DNA from: Heyndrickxia camelliae | Lineage (GTDB): Bacteria > Bacillota > Bacilli > Bacillales > Bacillaceae_C | Reading direction: 5' to 3' | DNA length: 64,000 nt | Assembly: GCF_002844575.1 (NCBI RefSeq) | Contig: NZ_PIQO01000011.1 | Coordinates: 62,001 to 126,000 of the forward strand | In this document: piece by piece, positions 37,554 through 46,115 of the stretch | How positions within the stretch are numbered: the stretch's first letter is position 1 | Layout: every line of letters starts with the position of its first letter | Notes under the pieces: model-generated | What the model saw: the letters and a program-made list of their open reading frames with translations, nothing else | What the model was told of the DNA's origin: nothing | Database searches by the model: none | Made by a program: the position numbers and the translations under genes

Positions 37554-40500
37554 TTAATTGGTTTCTGTCGCTCCTGTGAGAATATCGTATTCCTCTCGGG
37601 ACATTAAGATATCCCTTGGTTTACTGCCCTTTGCCTCTGAAATAATCCCTTGCTGCTCCATCATCTCCATTAATCGAGCGGCACGATTATAACCAATCCT
37701 AAAATTTCTTTGTATGAGGGATGTAGATGCGGCCCCTTGCTCCATTACAAATTCACATACATCGTGAAAAATTTCATCTTCCTCATCTTGAATAATGGCT
37801 TTTTTCAAAAGTTCCTCTTGCTCAAATAAATAATCCGGCTTTCTTTCTGCTCGTACATGGGCCACTACCTGATCAATCTCCTCATCAGAGACATATGTTC
37901 CTTGCAGGCGAATTGGTTTAGAGGTTCCATTACCTAAAAAGAGCATATCACCTCTTCCTAACAGCTTCTCGGCGCCGCTTATATCAATAATCGTTCTGGA
38001 ATCTACTTGAGAAGACACAGAAAAAGCAATTCTAGTTGGAACATTTGCTTTTATTAACCCTGTAATGACGTCAACCGATGGACGTTGGGTTGCAATTATT
38101 AAGTGAATACCACAGGCTCTGGCTTTTTGAGCTATACGACAAATCGCTTCCTCAACATCTGCAGGTGCCATCATCATTAAATCTGCTAACTCATCGATAA
38201 CAATAACAATAAACGGAAGTTTTTGATTAAATTGCCTGTTTTCTTCTGCCATTTCATTATATCGCCCAATTTCTCTGACACCTGTATGTGCAAAGAGTTC
38301 ATATCTTCTTTCCATTTCTTCTACAGCCCATTTTAGAGCTGCAGTTGCTGCTTTTACATCTGTTATAACAGGACTTACCAAATGAGGAATATTATTATAT
38401 GGTGCAAGCTCCACCATTTTTGGGTCAATTAATAATAGTTTTAACTGATCCGGTGTTGATTTATATAGCAAGCTAATGAGAATAGAATTAATGCATACAC
38501 TTTTTCCAGAACCAGTCGCCCCTGCAATTAATCCATGAGGCATCTTTCTTAAGTCTGTAATAACCGGACTTCCTGAAATATCTAATCCGAGTACCGCCGT
38601 TAGAGGTGACTCACTTTTTTCAAATATTTCGCTGGAAATAATTTCACTAATATATACAGGTCTACTCTTTGCATTTGGAAGTTCAATACCAATTGTATGC
38701 TTACCTGGAATTGGTGCTTCCATGCGAATATCCTTTGCAGCAAGACTTAATTTAATATCATCACTTAAATTAGTAATTTTATTTACTTTAACACCTGGCT
38801 CTGGCTGAACTTCAAACCTTGTAACCGATGGACCTTGACTAACATTTACAACCCTTGCACGAACATTAAAACTTAAAAGTGTGTCATCCAGGAGCTCACT
38901 TTGACGATTCAGCCAATCTTTATCCATTTCTTCATGAACAGGCGGATTTAATAACTGAATTCCGGGAAAGACATAATCCTCTTCCACATATTCCTCTGTG
39001 TTCACTGTAACAGCTGTTTGCTTTTGAGCTGTTTGAACCTCTGCTACCGCTTGTTTTTTCTCTATTTTTTCTCGGTCCTTTTTTAACATAATGACATTAA
39101 ACGGAATATGCGTGCGAACTGGTGCTTGACTTGACTTAAGATTCATTTCTTCGTCATTTTCAACATTTTCTGCTTCTATATCTTGTGGGTCATTTATTGA
39201 ATCAGATTTAAATTCTGTATACATCCCATTTTCATTTTTATCTTCCGGTATTTCTGAATGATCTTCTTTATTTTGTATTTCATTTTCATCTAGTAAATGC
39301 GGACTTATTTCAGCTGTTTCATTTATCAGAGGATGTGACGGAATTTCTTCTTCTGATTCCGATTGCTCTATAATCGGCTGTTCTGCTTCGTTTGTTTTGT
39401 CTGTTTGATTCGGATTTAAGATTTCTGAACCCTCTACTGCTTGGTCAATTAGCTCTGTAAGTATTTCCCCATCTATTCTTGATTCCCTTTGATCAAGATT
39501 TTGGCTGACTTCTTGTGATTCCTGATGTTCCTCTACCACTGAGTCCCTCTGCTCTGCAATCATTTCCTCTTCTATTCTTGATTCCCTTTGATTAAGATTT
39601 TGGCTGACTTCTTGTGATTCCTGAGGTTCTTCAACCACTGAATCCTTCTGCTCTGCAATCATTTCCTCTTCTATTCTTGATCCCCTTTGATTAAGATTTT
39701 GGCTGACTTCTTGTGATTCCTGATGTTCCTCTACCACTGAGTCCCTCTGCTCTGAGATCATTTCCTCTTCTATTCTTGATTCCCTTTGATTAAGATTTTG
39801 GCTGACTTCTTGTGATTCCTGAGGTTCTTCAACCACTGAAACCTTCTGCTCTGCAATCATTTCCTCTTCTATTCTTGATCCCCTTTGATTAAGATTTTGG
39901 CTGACTTCTTGTGATTCCTGATGTTCCTCTACCACTGAGTCCCTCTGCTCTGAGATCATTTCCTCTTCTATTCTTGATTCCCTTTGATTAAGATTTTGGC
40001 TGACTTCTTGTGATTCCTGAGGTTCTTCAACCACTGAAACCTTCTGCTCTGCAATCATTTCCTCTTCTATTCTTGATCCCCTTTGATTAAGATTTTGGCT
40101 GACTTCTTGTGATTCCTGATGTTCCTCTACCACTGAGTCCCTCTGCTCTGAGATCATTTCCTCTTCTATTCTTGATTCCCTTTGATCAATATTTTGGCTG
40201 ACTTCTTGTGATTCCTGAGGTTCTTCAACCACTGAAACCTTCTGCTCTGCAATCATTTCCTCTTCTATTCTTGATTCCCTTTGATTAAGATTTTGGCTCA
40301 CTTCTTGTGATTCCTGAGGTTCCTCTACCACTAAGTCCCTCTGCTCTGCAATCATTTCCTCTTCTATTCTTCTTGATTCCCTTTGATCAAGATTTTGGCT
40401 CACTTCTTGTGATTCCTGAGGTTCTTCAACCACTGAATCCTTCTGCTCTGCGATCATTTCCTCTTCTATTCTTGAATCCCTTTGATCAATATTTTGGCTG

Positions 40501-41588
40501 ACTTCTTGTGATTCCTGAGGTTCTTCAACCACTGAGTCCCTCTGCTCTACGATCATTTCCTCTTCTATTCTTGATTCCTTTTGACCAATATTTCGGTCTG
40601 TGATTTCTTGTGGTTCCTTAGTTTCCCCAACCACTGGGTCCCTTTGCTCCACGGGAATTTCTGTTTCTATATTTGATTGGTTTTGATTGATATTTTGAGA
40701 AATTATTTCTTGTAATTCTTGTCGTTCTTCGAGCATTGTTCCCAGTTGGTTCGTATGAACTTCCTTTTTATGCCTTTGCTCCGAGAGGTATTGATCCTCT
40801 GCTTCTTGTTCGTCTATCTCTGTTTGATTCATACTATTCGGAAAAGCTGTTTCTAAATCACTTTGCTCAACTGTATGTAAATTTCTAGCATCCCATAATT
40901 CTTTTTGTAATGAAACTTCCTCTTCGGAATTTATCAGCAAATCTTCGATTTCATGTAGTGCTTTTTGGTCTTCCTTGTCTAATTTCATTGGAATCTTTTT
41001 CTTCAGTGCAGAATTATCGGTCTTTACCTCATCTGTCCTCGTTGGTATACTCTTGTGGTCTGAATGCAGTTGCAGATCCTTGTCTTCCTGTTTGTGTATA
41101 TCATTAGTTTGATTCTTACTATTTAAGGTATTCCTTCTTGGCGGACGACGAAAACCATATACAGGTGATGGAATCTCTGTTGGTCGAAAAGGCTGCTTTA
41201 TTTTTGGCTGTATTTTTGTTTGTACCGTTTGACGTTGTTCAAGAGGTGTGGATATTTCAACCGTTTTATTAAAGCTTCTTTCTGTTGGTTTATCCACGTT
41301 TGGATGATTTTTCGTTATGGAACTTGACTGTCGATTTTGATGATAATGTTGTTTATTATTCTCTTGTATTTTGGAAGCGCTTGTCTGAGTCGAAATGTTA
41401 CTTTTCTCTTCCACACGTAATGGAAAGCGAAAGTTTCCTTTTGGATATTGATAGGTAACCTTTGTTTCCATTTGTCCATTTATAGGTTCACGTCGTTCTG
41501 ACTCTGAATTTCCATAATCCTCATATTCTTCATATTCTTCACTTTCATTATTTCCAAATATTTTCTTCAAGTTTTTAAACCAACCCAT
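37554..41588 (-). CDS. sftA: SftA-type septal DNA translocase with expanded 33-residue repeat linker
   Basis: Soluble FtsK/SpoIIIE-family pump that moves chromosomal DNA away from the closing septum. The protein has 1344 residues, against about 950 for B. subtilis SftA (YtpT). Order: N-terminal segment starting MGWFKNLKKIFG with acidic repeats, no membrane helices; a long Gln/Glu-rich linker with eleven 33-residue repeats (353-716); the alpha/beta RecA-like motor with Walker A GATGSGKS and Walker B LLLIDPKMVEL; and the winged-helix gamma domain (CEFVMEQGAASTSLIQRNF). The start at 41588 is chosen because it matches SftA; the frame runs open to 41660. The excess length is the repeats. Confidence 0.95.
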   Translation of the reverse strand: MGWFKNLKKIFGNNESEEYEEYEDYGNSESERREPINGQMETKVTYQYPKGNFRFPLRVEEKSNISTQTSASKIQENNKQHYHQNRQSSSITKNHPNVDKPTERSFNKTVEISTPLEQRQTVQTKIQPKIKQPFRPTEIPSPVYGFRRPPRRNTLNSKNQTNDIHKQEDKDLQLHSDHKSIPTRTDEVKTDNSALKKKIPMKLDKEDQKALHEIEDLLINSEEEVSLQKELWDARNLHTVEQSDLETAFPNSMNQTEIDEQEAEDQYLSEQRHKKEVHTNQLGTMLEERQELQEIISQNINQNQSNIETEIPVEQRDPVVGETKEPQEITDRNIGQKESRIEEEMIVEQRDSVVEEPQESQEVSQNIDQRDSRIEEEMIAEQKDSVVEEPQESQEVSQNLDQRESRRIEEEMIAEQRDLVVEEPQESQEVSQNLNQRESRIEEEMIAEQKVSVVEEPQESQEVSQNIDQRESRIEEEMISEQRDSVVEEHQESQEVSQNLNQRGSRIEEEMIAEQKVSVVEEPQESQEVSQNLNQRESRIEEEMISEQRDSVVEEHQESQEVSQNLNQRGSRIEEEMIAEQKVSVVEEPQESQEVSQNLNQRESRIEEEMISEQRDSVVEEHQESQEVSQNLNQRGSRIEEEMIAEQKDSVVEEPQESQEVSQNLNQRESRIEEEMIAEQRDSVVEEHQESQEVSQNLDQRESRIDGEILTELIDQAVEGSEILNPNQTDKTNEAEQPIIEQSESEEEIPSHPLINETAEISPHLLDENEIQNKEDHSEIPEDKNENGMYTEFKSDSINDPQDIEAENVENDEEMNLKSSQAPVRTHIPFNVIMLKKDREKIEKKQAVAEVQTAQKQTAVTVNTEEYVEEDYVFPGIQLLNPPVHEEMDKDWLNRQSELLDDTLLSFNVRARVVNVSQGPSVTRFEVQPEPGVKVNKITNLSDDIKLSLAAKDIRMEAPIPGKHTIGIELPNAKSRPVYISEIISSEIFEKSESPLTAVLGLDISGSPVITDLRKMPHGLIAGATGSGKSVCINSILISLLYKSTPDQLKLLLIDPKMVELAPYNNIPHLVSPVITDVKAATAALKWAVEEMERRYELFAHTGVREIGRYNEMAEENRQFNQKLPFIVIVIDELADLMMMAPADVEEAICRIAQKARACGIHLIIATQRPSVDVITGLIKANVPTRIAFSVSSQVDSRTIIDISGAEKLLGRGDMLFLGNGTSKPIRLQGTYVSDEEIDQVVAHVRAERKPDYLFEQEELLKKAIIQDEEDEIFHDVCEFVMEQGAASTSLIQRNFRIGYNRAARLMEMMEQQGIISEAKGSKPRDILMSREEYDILTGATETN
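39441..40532 (-). repeat. Eleven tandem 99-base coding repeats in sftA
   Basis: Units have the form VVEEPQESQEVSQNLNQRES + RIEEEMIAEQRDS, 33 residues each except one of 34 with an inserted Arg. At least two more diverged units lie on the N-terminal side. A 198-base pair of units (P-type plus H-type) is repeated nearly identically: the same 21-base stretch starts at 39739, 39937 and 40135, which shows recent duplication of a two-unit block. Confidence 0.97.
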
Positions 41589-41812
41589 GTTATCACTCTT
41601 TCTATTGTTAAACCTTTTTAAATTCATAAGGAAATGTTTAAAAAATCCTATATTATTCATTATACAGAGATATAGTGAAATTTCGAGGTATTTTCTTTTA
41701 CACTAGACAAAATAAGTAAATTTACTGCCTTTGCTAACAATAATTAGCAGAATGAAAATCATTTATGTTTGGGAAATTAATAAGGATTCACGAAATAAAG
41801 GAGGAGATAAGG

Positions 41813-42424
41813 TTGAAATTCGTTAAGACAGTATTAACTCTTGGTCTTGCTTCAGGATTATTATTAGGATGTACCAATAATAATGCCGACAGAGGGAAAA
41901 ATAATGTAAGTCCTGTTCGTTATAATCCAAACACGAACACTGATAATAACAACAATTTAGATCGGGTAAGTTATACCGATAACCTAGGCCCTGGAGCAAA
42001 TGTAAACTACCGCGACCGTGATAACAATATGGGAGTTAACCGAGATAACAATCTTGGAACTGATGTAAATTACAACAATAATGATCGCAGCAATTACAGA
42101 ATTGCAAAAGATGCCGCGCAGCGTGTATCTAATTTAAAAGAAGTTCGTAATGCTAATGTCCTTGTTACAGGGAACAATGCATATGTGGCAGTTTTACTAA
42201 ACGACCGCTCTAGAAAAGAATTACCAAAAACATTTGAGAACAAGATTGCCAATGAGGTCAGAAAAGCAGACAATACCATCGATAATGTATATGTGACAAC
42301 AAACCCTGATTTTTATAATCGTGTAACTGATTTTGGAAATGAGATACAAAATGGTCATCCGGTAAGAGGATTATACGACCAAATGAGTAATACGATTAAA
42401 AGAGTGTTTCCTAACAATCGATAA
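41813..42424 (+). CDS. YhcN/YlaJ-family sporulation lipoprotein
   Basis: A 203-residue predicted lipoprotein. The signal peptide (KFVKTVLTLGLASGLLLGC) ends in an LLLGC lipobox, followed by a long Asn/Asp-rich low-complexity region (about 25-95) and the conserved YhcN/YlaJ domain (RIAKDAAQRVSNLKEVRNAN, then VTTNPDFYNRVTDFGNEI). Family members are inner-spore-membrane lipoproteins affecting spore outgrowth. The start is TTG at 41813, eight bases after AAGGAGG; the ATG at 41765 gives no sensible signal peptide. Expression in the forespore is likely but I did not find a sigma-G promoter. Confidence 0.88.
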   Translation: MKFVKTVLTLGLASGLLLGCTNNNADRGKNNVSPVRYNPNTNTDNNNNLDRVSYTDNLGPGANVNYRDRDNNMGVNRDNNLGTDVNYNNNDRSNYRIAKDAAQRVSNLKEVRNANVLVTGNNAYVAVLLNDRSRKELPKTFENKIANEVRKADNTIDNVYVTTNPDFYNRVTDFGNEIQNGHPVRGLYDQMSNTIKRVFPNNR

Positions 42425-42466
42425 AAGTAAAAGGACCAGTCTGTTACTGGTCCTTTTTACTTTTAA
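42425..42466. terminator. Bidirectional terminator lipoprotein gene / ytpQ
   Basis: AAAAGTAAAAGGACCAGT pairs with ACTGGTCC + TTTTTACTTTT around CTGTT; strong and symmetric between convergent genes. Confidence 0.93.
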
Positions 42467-42503
42467 CTTAATTTTCATACCTGATAAAAAAGCAAGTTTC
42501 GTG

Positions 42504-43298
42504 CTATTTTCTGCGATTCTTTGCCATGATAAATATTGGTTCTAATTCTCCATTTTCATATATAAATGACAATGCTGTGATTGGTACATGTCCATTCGTA
42601 AAGAAGCTCATTGTCATTTGGGCTAAGATATCATATCCTGTGTCATTGCGTATGTCACAAATGATAAGTACATCTTGATGAGGAACAGCAACAGCCATAT
42701 CTCCCTCTACTTTCTCTGACATTTCTTTTAAAAACTTTTCGTTTAATATTCTGCTTGCATCATATCCATCATTTGTGTTCAAGAAATAATATACATTTCC
42801 TGCAACTGTATCTTTTTTCATATCAGTTGACAACGAGCGAAGATTAAATTGGGCCATTTCGTGGATTTTCTCCTTGTCCCAACCTTCTTTTTTCAATAAT
42901 TCATCATCTACCAGCCTATATGTGTTCCCTAAATCCAATGCATAATAAATACGAGTTTCCGCAGTATGGGAATCCGTTATAAATTTATTGCCATCTGTTG
43001 TTTCAAGTGGAAAAGAAGTAGAACGAATAACAGGGAATATTTTTCTCTCATTACCCGAAATCTGTTGCTCCGTACCCATTACTTCTAACGCTTCTTCCAC
43101 ATAATAAACTACTTCATCTATAGCCTTATCTTGATCTTCATGCCATTTTGAAACCGCATTTGCTATAGACACTGTTATTCCCTTACCAGTTTCCTTATTT
43201 TCGAATCGAATTGTTTCCTTTTCACGATCATAGTAAATACTGCGGTTTTCCTTTTGCAATCTTTTTTCAAGTTCTCTCTTCATTTTTTTTGTATCCAT
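42504..43298 (-). CDS. ytpQ: YtpQ, DUF1444-family protein
   Basis: A 264-residue cytosolic protein of the DUF1444 (UPF0354) family. The typical beginning (charged helix [20 protein letters not shown]) and the region FPVIRSTSF match YtpQ. The function is unknown. The ATG at 43298 is chosen because AGGT lies eight bases upstream, while the GTG two codons earlier touches that site. Confidence 0.88.
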   Translation of the reverse strand: MDTKKMKRELEKRLQKENRSIYYDREKETIRFENKETGKGITVSIANAVSKWHEDQDKAIDEVVYYVEEALEVMGTEQQISGNERKIFPVIRSTSFPLETTDGNKFITDSHTAETRIYYALDLGNTYRLVDDELLKKEGWDKEKIHEMAQFNLRSLSTDMKKDTVAGNVYYFLNTNDGYDASRILNEKFLKEMSEKVEGDMAVAVPHQDVLIICDIRNDTGYDILAQMTMSFFTNGHVPITALSFIYENGELEPIFIMAKNRRK

Positions 43299-43350
43299 CT
43301 TCACGACCTATCATCCCTTTGGGTAATATTTTGATTATCTCATTTTACAT

Positions 43351-43384
43351 GAAAAAACCTCCATCTAAAAGACAGAGGCTTTTT
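43351..43384 (-). terminator. Terminator of ytpP
   Basis: A nine-pair stem (about 43358-43378, one G-U and one G-T pair) with a short A-rich loop; TTTTTTCATG follows on the minus strand. Confidence 0.78.
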
Positions 43385-43388
43385 ATTT

Positions 43389-43703
43389 CTATTTAAGACC
43401 ATTAATAAAGTTTTCAATTTCCTCTTTTGTTTTACGATCTTTACTGACAAAACGACCGATCTCTTTACCGTCCTGATATGCAAGAAAGCTTGGAATTCCA
43501 AAAATACTTAGTTCCCCACAAAGATCGATAAATTGATCACGATCAACATACACAAATGTGTAATCAGAAAATTCCTTTTCTATTTCAGGTAATACCGGTT
43601 CTATAAAGCGACAATCAGGACACCAGTCCGCTGAGAACATAAAAATATGTTTTCCTTCCTTCGTAAGTTCATGAAATTGATCAACAGACATTAATTTTTC
43701 CAT
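43389..43703 (-). CDS. ytpP: thioredoxin-like protein YtpP
   Basis: A 104-residue thioredoxin fold with the redox motif WCPDC in MFSADWCPDCRFIEP (residues 27-31) and the cis-Pro loop IFGIPSFLAY. The CPDC active site differs from the CGPC of TrxA. The partner is unknown. The AAGGAGGAAG site overlaps the end of the upstream lipoprotein gene (12-base gap), so they are likely co-transcribed. Confidence 0.93.
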   Translation of the reverse strand: MEKLMSVDQFHELTKEGKHIFMFSADWCPDCRFIEPVLPEIEKEFSDYTFVYVDRDQFIDLCGELSIFGIPSFLAYQDGKEIGRFVSKDRKTKEEIENFINGLK

Positions 43704-43715
43704 TTTACTTCCTCC

Positions 43716-44231
43716 TTATTTAGTACTTTTATATTTTACAGAAGAAACAACTTTCGCCATTTTCTCAGAGTCACTTGCTATATTTTTCATACTTGTTTCA
43801 GTTGTCATTTTAATACCGCCAACTCCAACAATAACCTCATAAAGGTCCTTTTTTACCTTTGAGATAAGAAGGTAGCCAAATCTCTTATTAGATGAAAAAG
43901 TTTTATCAACAAGCAGCCTCTTATTTAATTTTGATATTTTATAAACTTCCTTGCTAGTTTCTGCTTCTTTTTGATTGTAAAATAAAAGATAATTTTGTCT
44001 TCCTCTGTTCATAATAATATTATTAGGAGATTCTTTTTTAATCTTCATTCCAAACGGAAGATAGAAATATACATTTTTAGCTGTTTTTTTTGCAGCTTTT
44101 GGCTGTTCTGAAAGAGCTTCACTTACTTTTTTTGCAGCTTCGTCTTGTTGTTCTTTCAAAGAAGTGCTGCATCCTCCCATAAGACCTATTACCAATATCA
44201 AAAGTAATCCCATTGATAATTTACGTAAAAT
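43716..44231 (-). CDS. small predicted lipoprotein with a probable ATT start codon
   Basis: I do not recognise a characterised family. The frame encodes a signal peptide with hydrophobic core GLLLILVIGLMGG and a lipobox Cys (MGGCS), then a Lys/Ala-rich stretch and a small mixed domain (NVYFYLPFGMKIKKESPNN, KKDLYEVIVGVGGIK). The first ATG (44213) gives a signal peptide with no positive n-region and no ribosome-binding site. Six codons upstream, an in-frame ATT at 44231 lies exactly eight bases after a perfect AGGAGG and adds the n-region L-R-K-L-S. Total from ATT is 171 residues. A sequencing error (ATG read as ATT) is the main alternative. Confidence 0.75.
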   Translation of the reverse strand: MLRKLSMGLLLILVIGLMGGCSTSLKEQQDEAAKKVSEALSEQPKAAKKTAKNVYFYLPFGMKIKKESPNNIIMNRGRQNYLLFYNQKEAETSKEVYKISKLNKRLLVDKTFSSNKRFGYLLISKVKKDLYEVIVGVGGIKMTTETSMKNIASDSEKMAKVVSSVKYKSTK

Positions 44232-44352
44232 AGTATGTTCCTCCTAAACTCCCCATATATTTACTACTATTTTAGCTTGTTTATTTTATAATTGACAAGT
44301 AATTAGAACATCGGAACCTTATATATTGCAAGGGAAACAATACATATAAGTA

Positions 44353-44871
44353 CTATTGCACATTTCTATATTGATATTGACCAATCAATAACTTCATGAC
44401 ATGAACAAACATCTCTTCTCTTGTAACCAGTCCATTAGTAAATATTCCAATGGCTCCTTCCTTCTTGCCGACACTTTTTTTATTTGCATAATTATCCATA
44501 ACTGGTCCAAGCTCTTCACCAGTACGCAGTCTTGATGATATTTCCTCAGGAAGGATAATTCTAGCACCCCCCGCAATAATCGGCGCTGCTGTTCTTTCTA
44601 CTAAAGCTCCCCAATTACAGACTTGTAATCCAAATTCTGATTCTGTTACCCCTCCTTCCAACCCAACTGCAATCTCTACCTCTTGATTATTTAAACAGTT
44701 TTTTGCTCTTTGTACTGCCCCTTTAATGGTTTCTTCGTCTGAAAAAGGCTGTGCCCTAACACCGGAAGCCACATCCATCGGTTGAATCTCTACCTCCATA
44801 TGCATTTCTTTGAACGCTTGTTTTACCGCATTTATTTTGGCAGGATTTTTTGAGCCAATTGCAACTAACAT
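44353..44871 (-). CDS. DUF84-family inosine/xanthosine triphosphatase-like protein
   Basis: A 172-residue YjjX/DUF84 protein, a family that hydrolyses non-canonical purine triphosphates (ITP, XTP). The N-terminus VAIGSKNPAKINAVKQAF and the central VGLEGGV segment with acidic residues are characteristic. It lies between the lipoprotein gene and ytoP in the same direction, with its own ribosome-binding site (AGGAGAG). The substrate is inferred from the family. Confidence 0.85.
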   Translation of the reverse strand: MLVAIGSKNPAKINAVKQAFKEMHMEVEIQPMDVASGVRAQPFSDEETIKGAVQRAKNCLNNQEVEIAVGLEGGVTESEFGLQVCNWGALVERTAAPIIAGGARIILPEEISSRLRTGEELGPVMDNYANKKSVGKKEGAIGIFTNGLVTREEMFVHVMKLLIGQYQYRNVQ

Positions 44872-44917
44872 ATCGATCTCTCCTTTTAGACGTTACATGA
44901 TTATTTTGTGGCTAACT

Positions 44918-44944
44918 ATAAAAAAGAGGAGCGATATGCCCCTC
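44918..44944 (-). terminator. Terminator of ytoP
   Basis: GAGGAGC (44926-44932) pairs with GCCCCTC (44938-44944) with one G-U; TTTTTTATAG follows on the minus strand. Confidence 0.75.
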
Positions 44945-44953
44945 ATCTGTGTT

Positions 44954-46024
44954 CTATTTTGCTCGAATCGCTGCAACAGTTGATTTATCACATGCTTTTA
45001 CAAGTTTAACTAATAAAGCTTTGGCAGCTGCATAATCATCAACATGGATCATCGATGCATGAGTATGAATATAACGAGAACAAATTCCTACAACTGCACT
45101 AGGCACTCCTTCACCAGAAGTATGAACTCGCCCAGCATCTGTACCGCCTTGTGACACAAAGTATTGGTAAGGGATATTATTGCTCTCTGCTGTATCAAGC
45201 ACAAATTCGCGCATCCCTTTATGGGTTACCATCGAACGATCAAAAATACGTAACAAAGTACCTTTACCTAATTGCCCAAATTCATCTTTATTACCAGACA
45301 TGTCATTTGCTGGACTGGCATCTAATGCAAAGAAAATATCTGGCTTAATCATATTGGCCGCTGCTTGAGCTCCGCGAAGACCAACCTCTTCTTGCACATT
45401 TGCTCCTGAATAAAGTATATTTGGGATGGATTCACCTTGAAGCTCCTTTAATAATTCTATCGATAAACCGCATCCGTAGCGATTATCCCAAGCCTTTGCT
45501 AATATCTTCTTTTCGTTTGCCATTACAGTAAAAGGGCAAATAGGAACAATCTGCTGACCAGGTTTAATTCCTATTCTTTTCGCATCCTCACGGTCGTCTG
45601 CACCGATATCAATGAGCATATTTTTAACATCCATCGGTTTATTTCGCTGACTGTCATCTAATAAATGCGGAGGGATAGAACCAATTACTCCAATGATTGG
45701 ACCATTATCCGTTATAATCTGGACACGCTGAGCAAGCAATACTTGACTCCACCAACCGCCAAGTGTTTGAAAACGAATCATACCGTTATCCGTAATGGAA
45801 GTAACCATAAAACCTACTTCATCCATATGGCCAGCTACCATAACTGTCGGGCCATTAGTATCTCCTCGTTTCACACCAAAGATACCGCCAAGTCCATCCT
45901 GCACCACTTCGTCCGTATATTTTGATAGTTCTTCACGCATAAATTTTCTTACCTGATGTTCATTTCCCGGTGCACCAGGCAGTTCTGTTAATGTTCTAAA
46001 AAGTTCGAGCGTCGCCTTTTCCAT
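44954..46024 (-). CDS. ytoP: M42-family aminopeptidase (YtoP)
   Basis: A 356-residue cobalt/zinc aminopeptidase of the M42 (glutamyl/deblocking) family, likely a dodecameric tetrahedral enzyme that trims short peptides. Metal and catalytic residues are visible in [34 protein letters not shown] (catalytic Glu and ligand Glu), LDASPAND and the C-terminal IHTHASMI. The start has an AAAGGGG site. The position agrees with B. subtilis ytoP. Confidence 0.94.
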   Translation of the reverse strand: MEKATLELFRTLTELPGAPGNEHQVRKFMREELSKYTDEVVQDGLGGIFGVKRGDTNGPTVMVAGHMDEVGFMVTSITDNGMIRFQTLGGWWSQVLLAQRVQIITDNGPIIGVIGSIPPHLLDDSQRNKPMDVKNMLIDIGADDREDAKRIGIKPGQQIVPICPFTVMANEKKILAKAWDNRYGCGLSIELLKELQGESIPNILYSGANVQEEVGLRGAQAAANMIKPDIFFALDASPANDMSGNKDEFGQLGKGTLLRIFDRSMVTHKGMREFVLDTAESNNIPYQYFVSQGGTDAGRVHTSGEGVPSAVVGICSRYIHTHASMIHVDDYAAAKALLVKLVKACDKSTVAAIRAK

Positions 46025-46115
46025 CGATTCTTATACCCCTTTACAGACAAAGTTATAGTATATGTACCTCTTCATTTTACAGAACTTTCATACTGCTTGC
46101 CAGTATTTGAGTATA

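Noticed and set aside
40307-40501. Plus-strand open frame within the sftA repeats
   Set aside because: It is the antisense reading of the repeat units, with no ribosome-binding site.
39441-40532. Regularly spaced repeats that could suggest a CRISPR array
   Set aside because: The period is 99 bases with no unique spacers, it is an exact multiple of three, and it lies in frame within sftA; it is a protein repeat.
46089-46106. Terminator downstream of the LtaS-like gene
   Set aside because: A six-pair hairpin (ATACTG / CAGTAT) is present but no U-tract follows on the minus strand.
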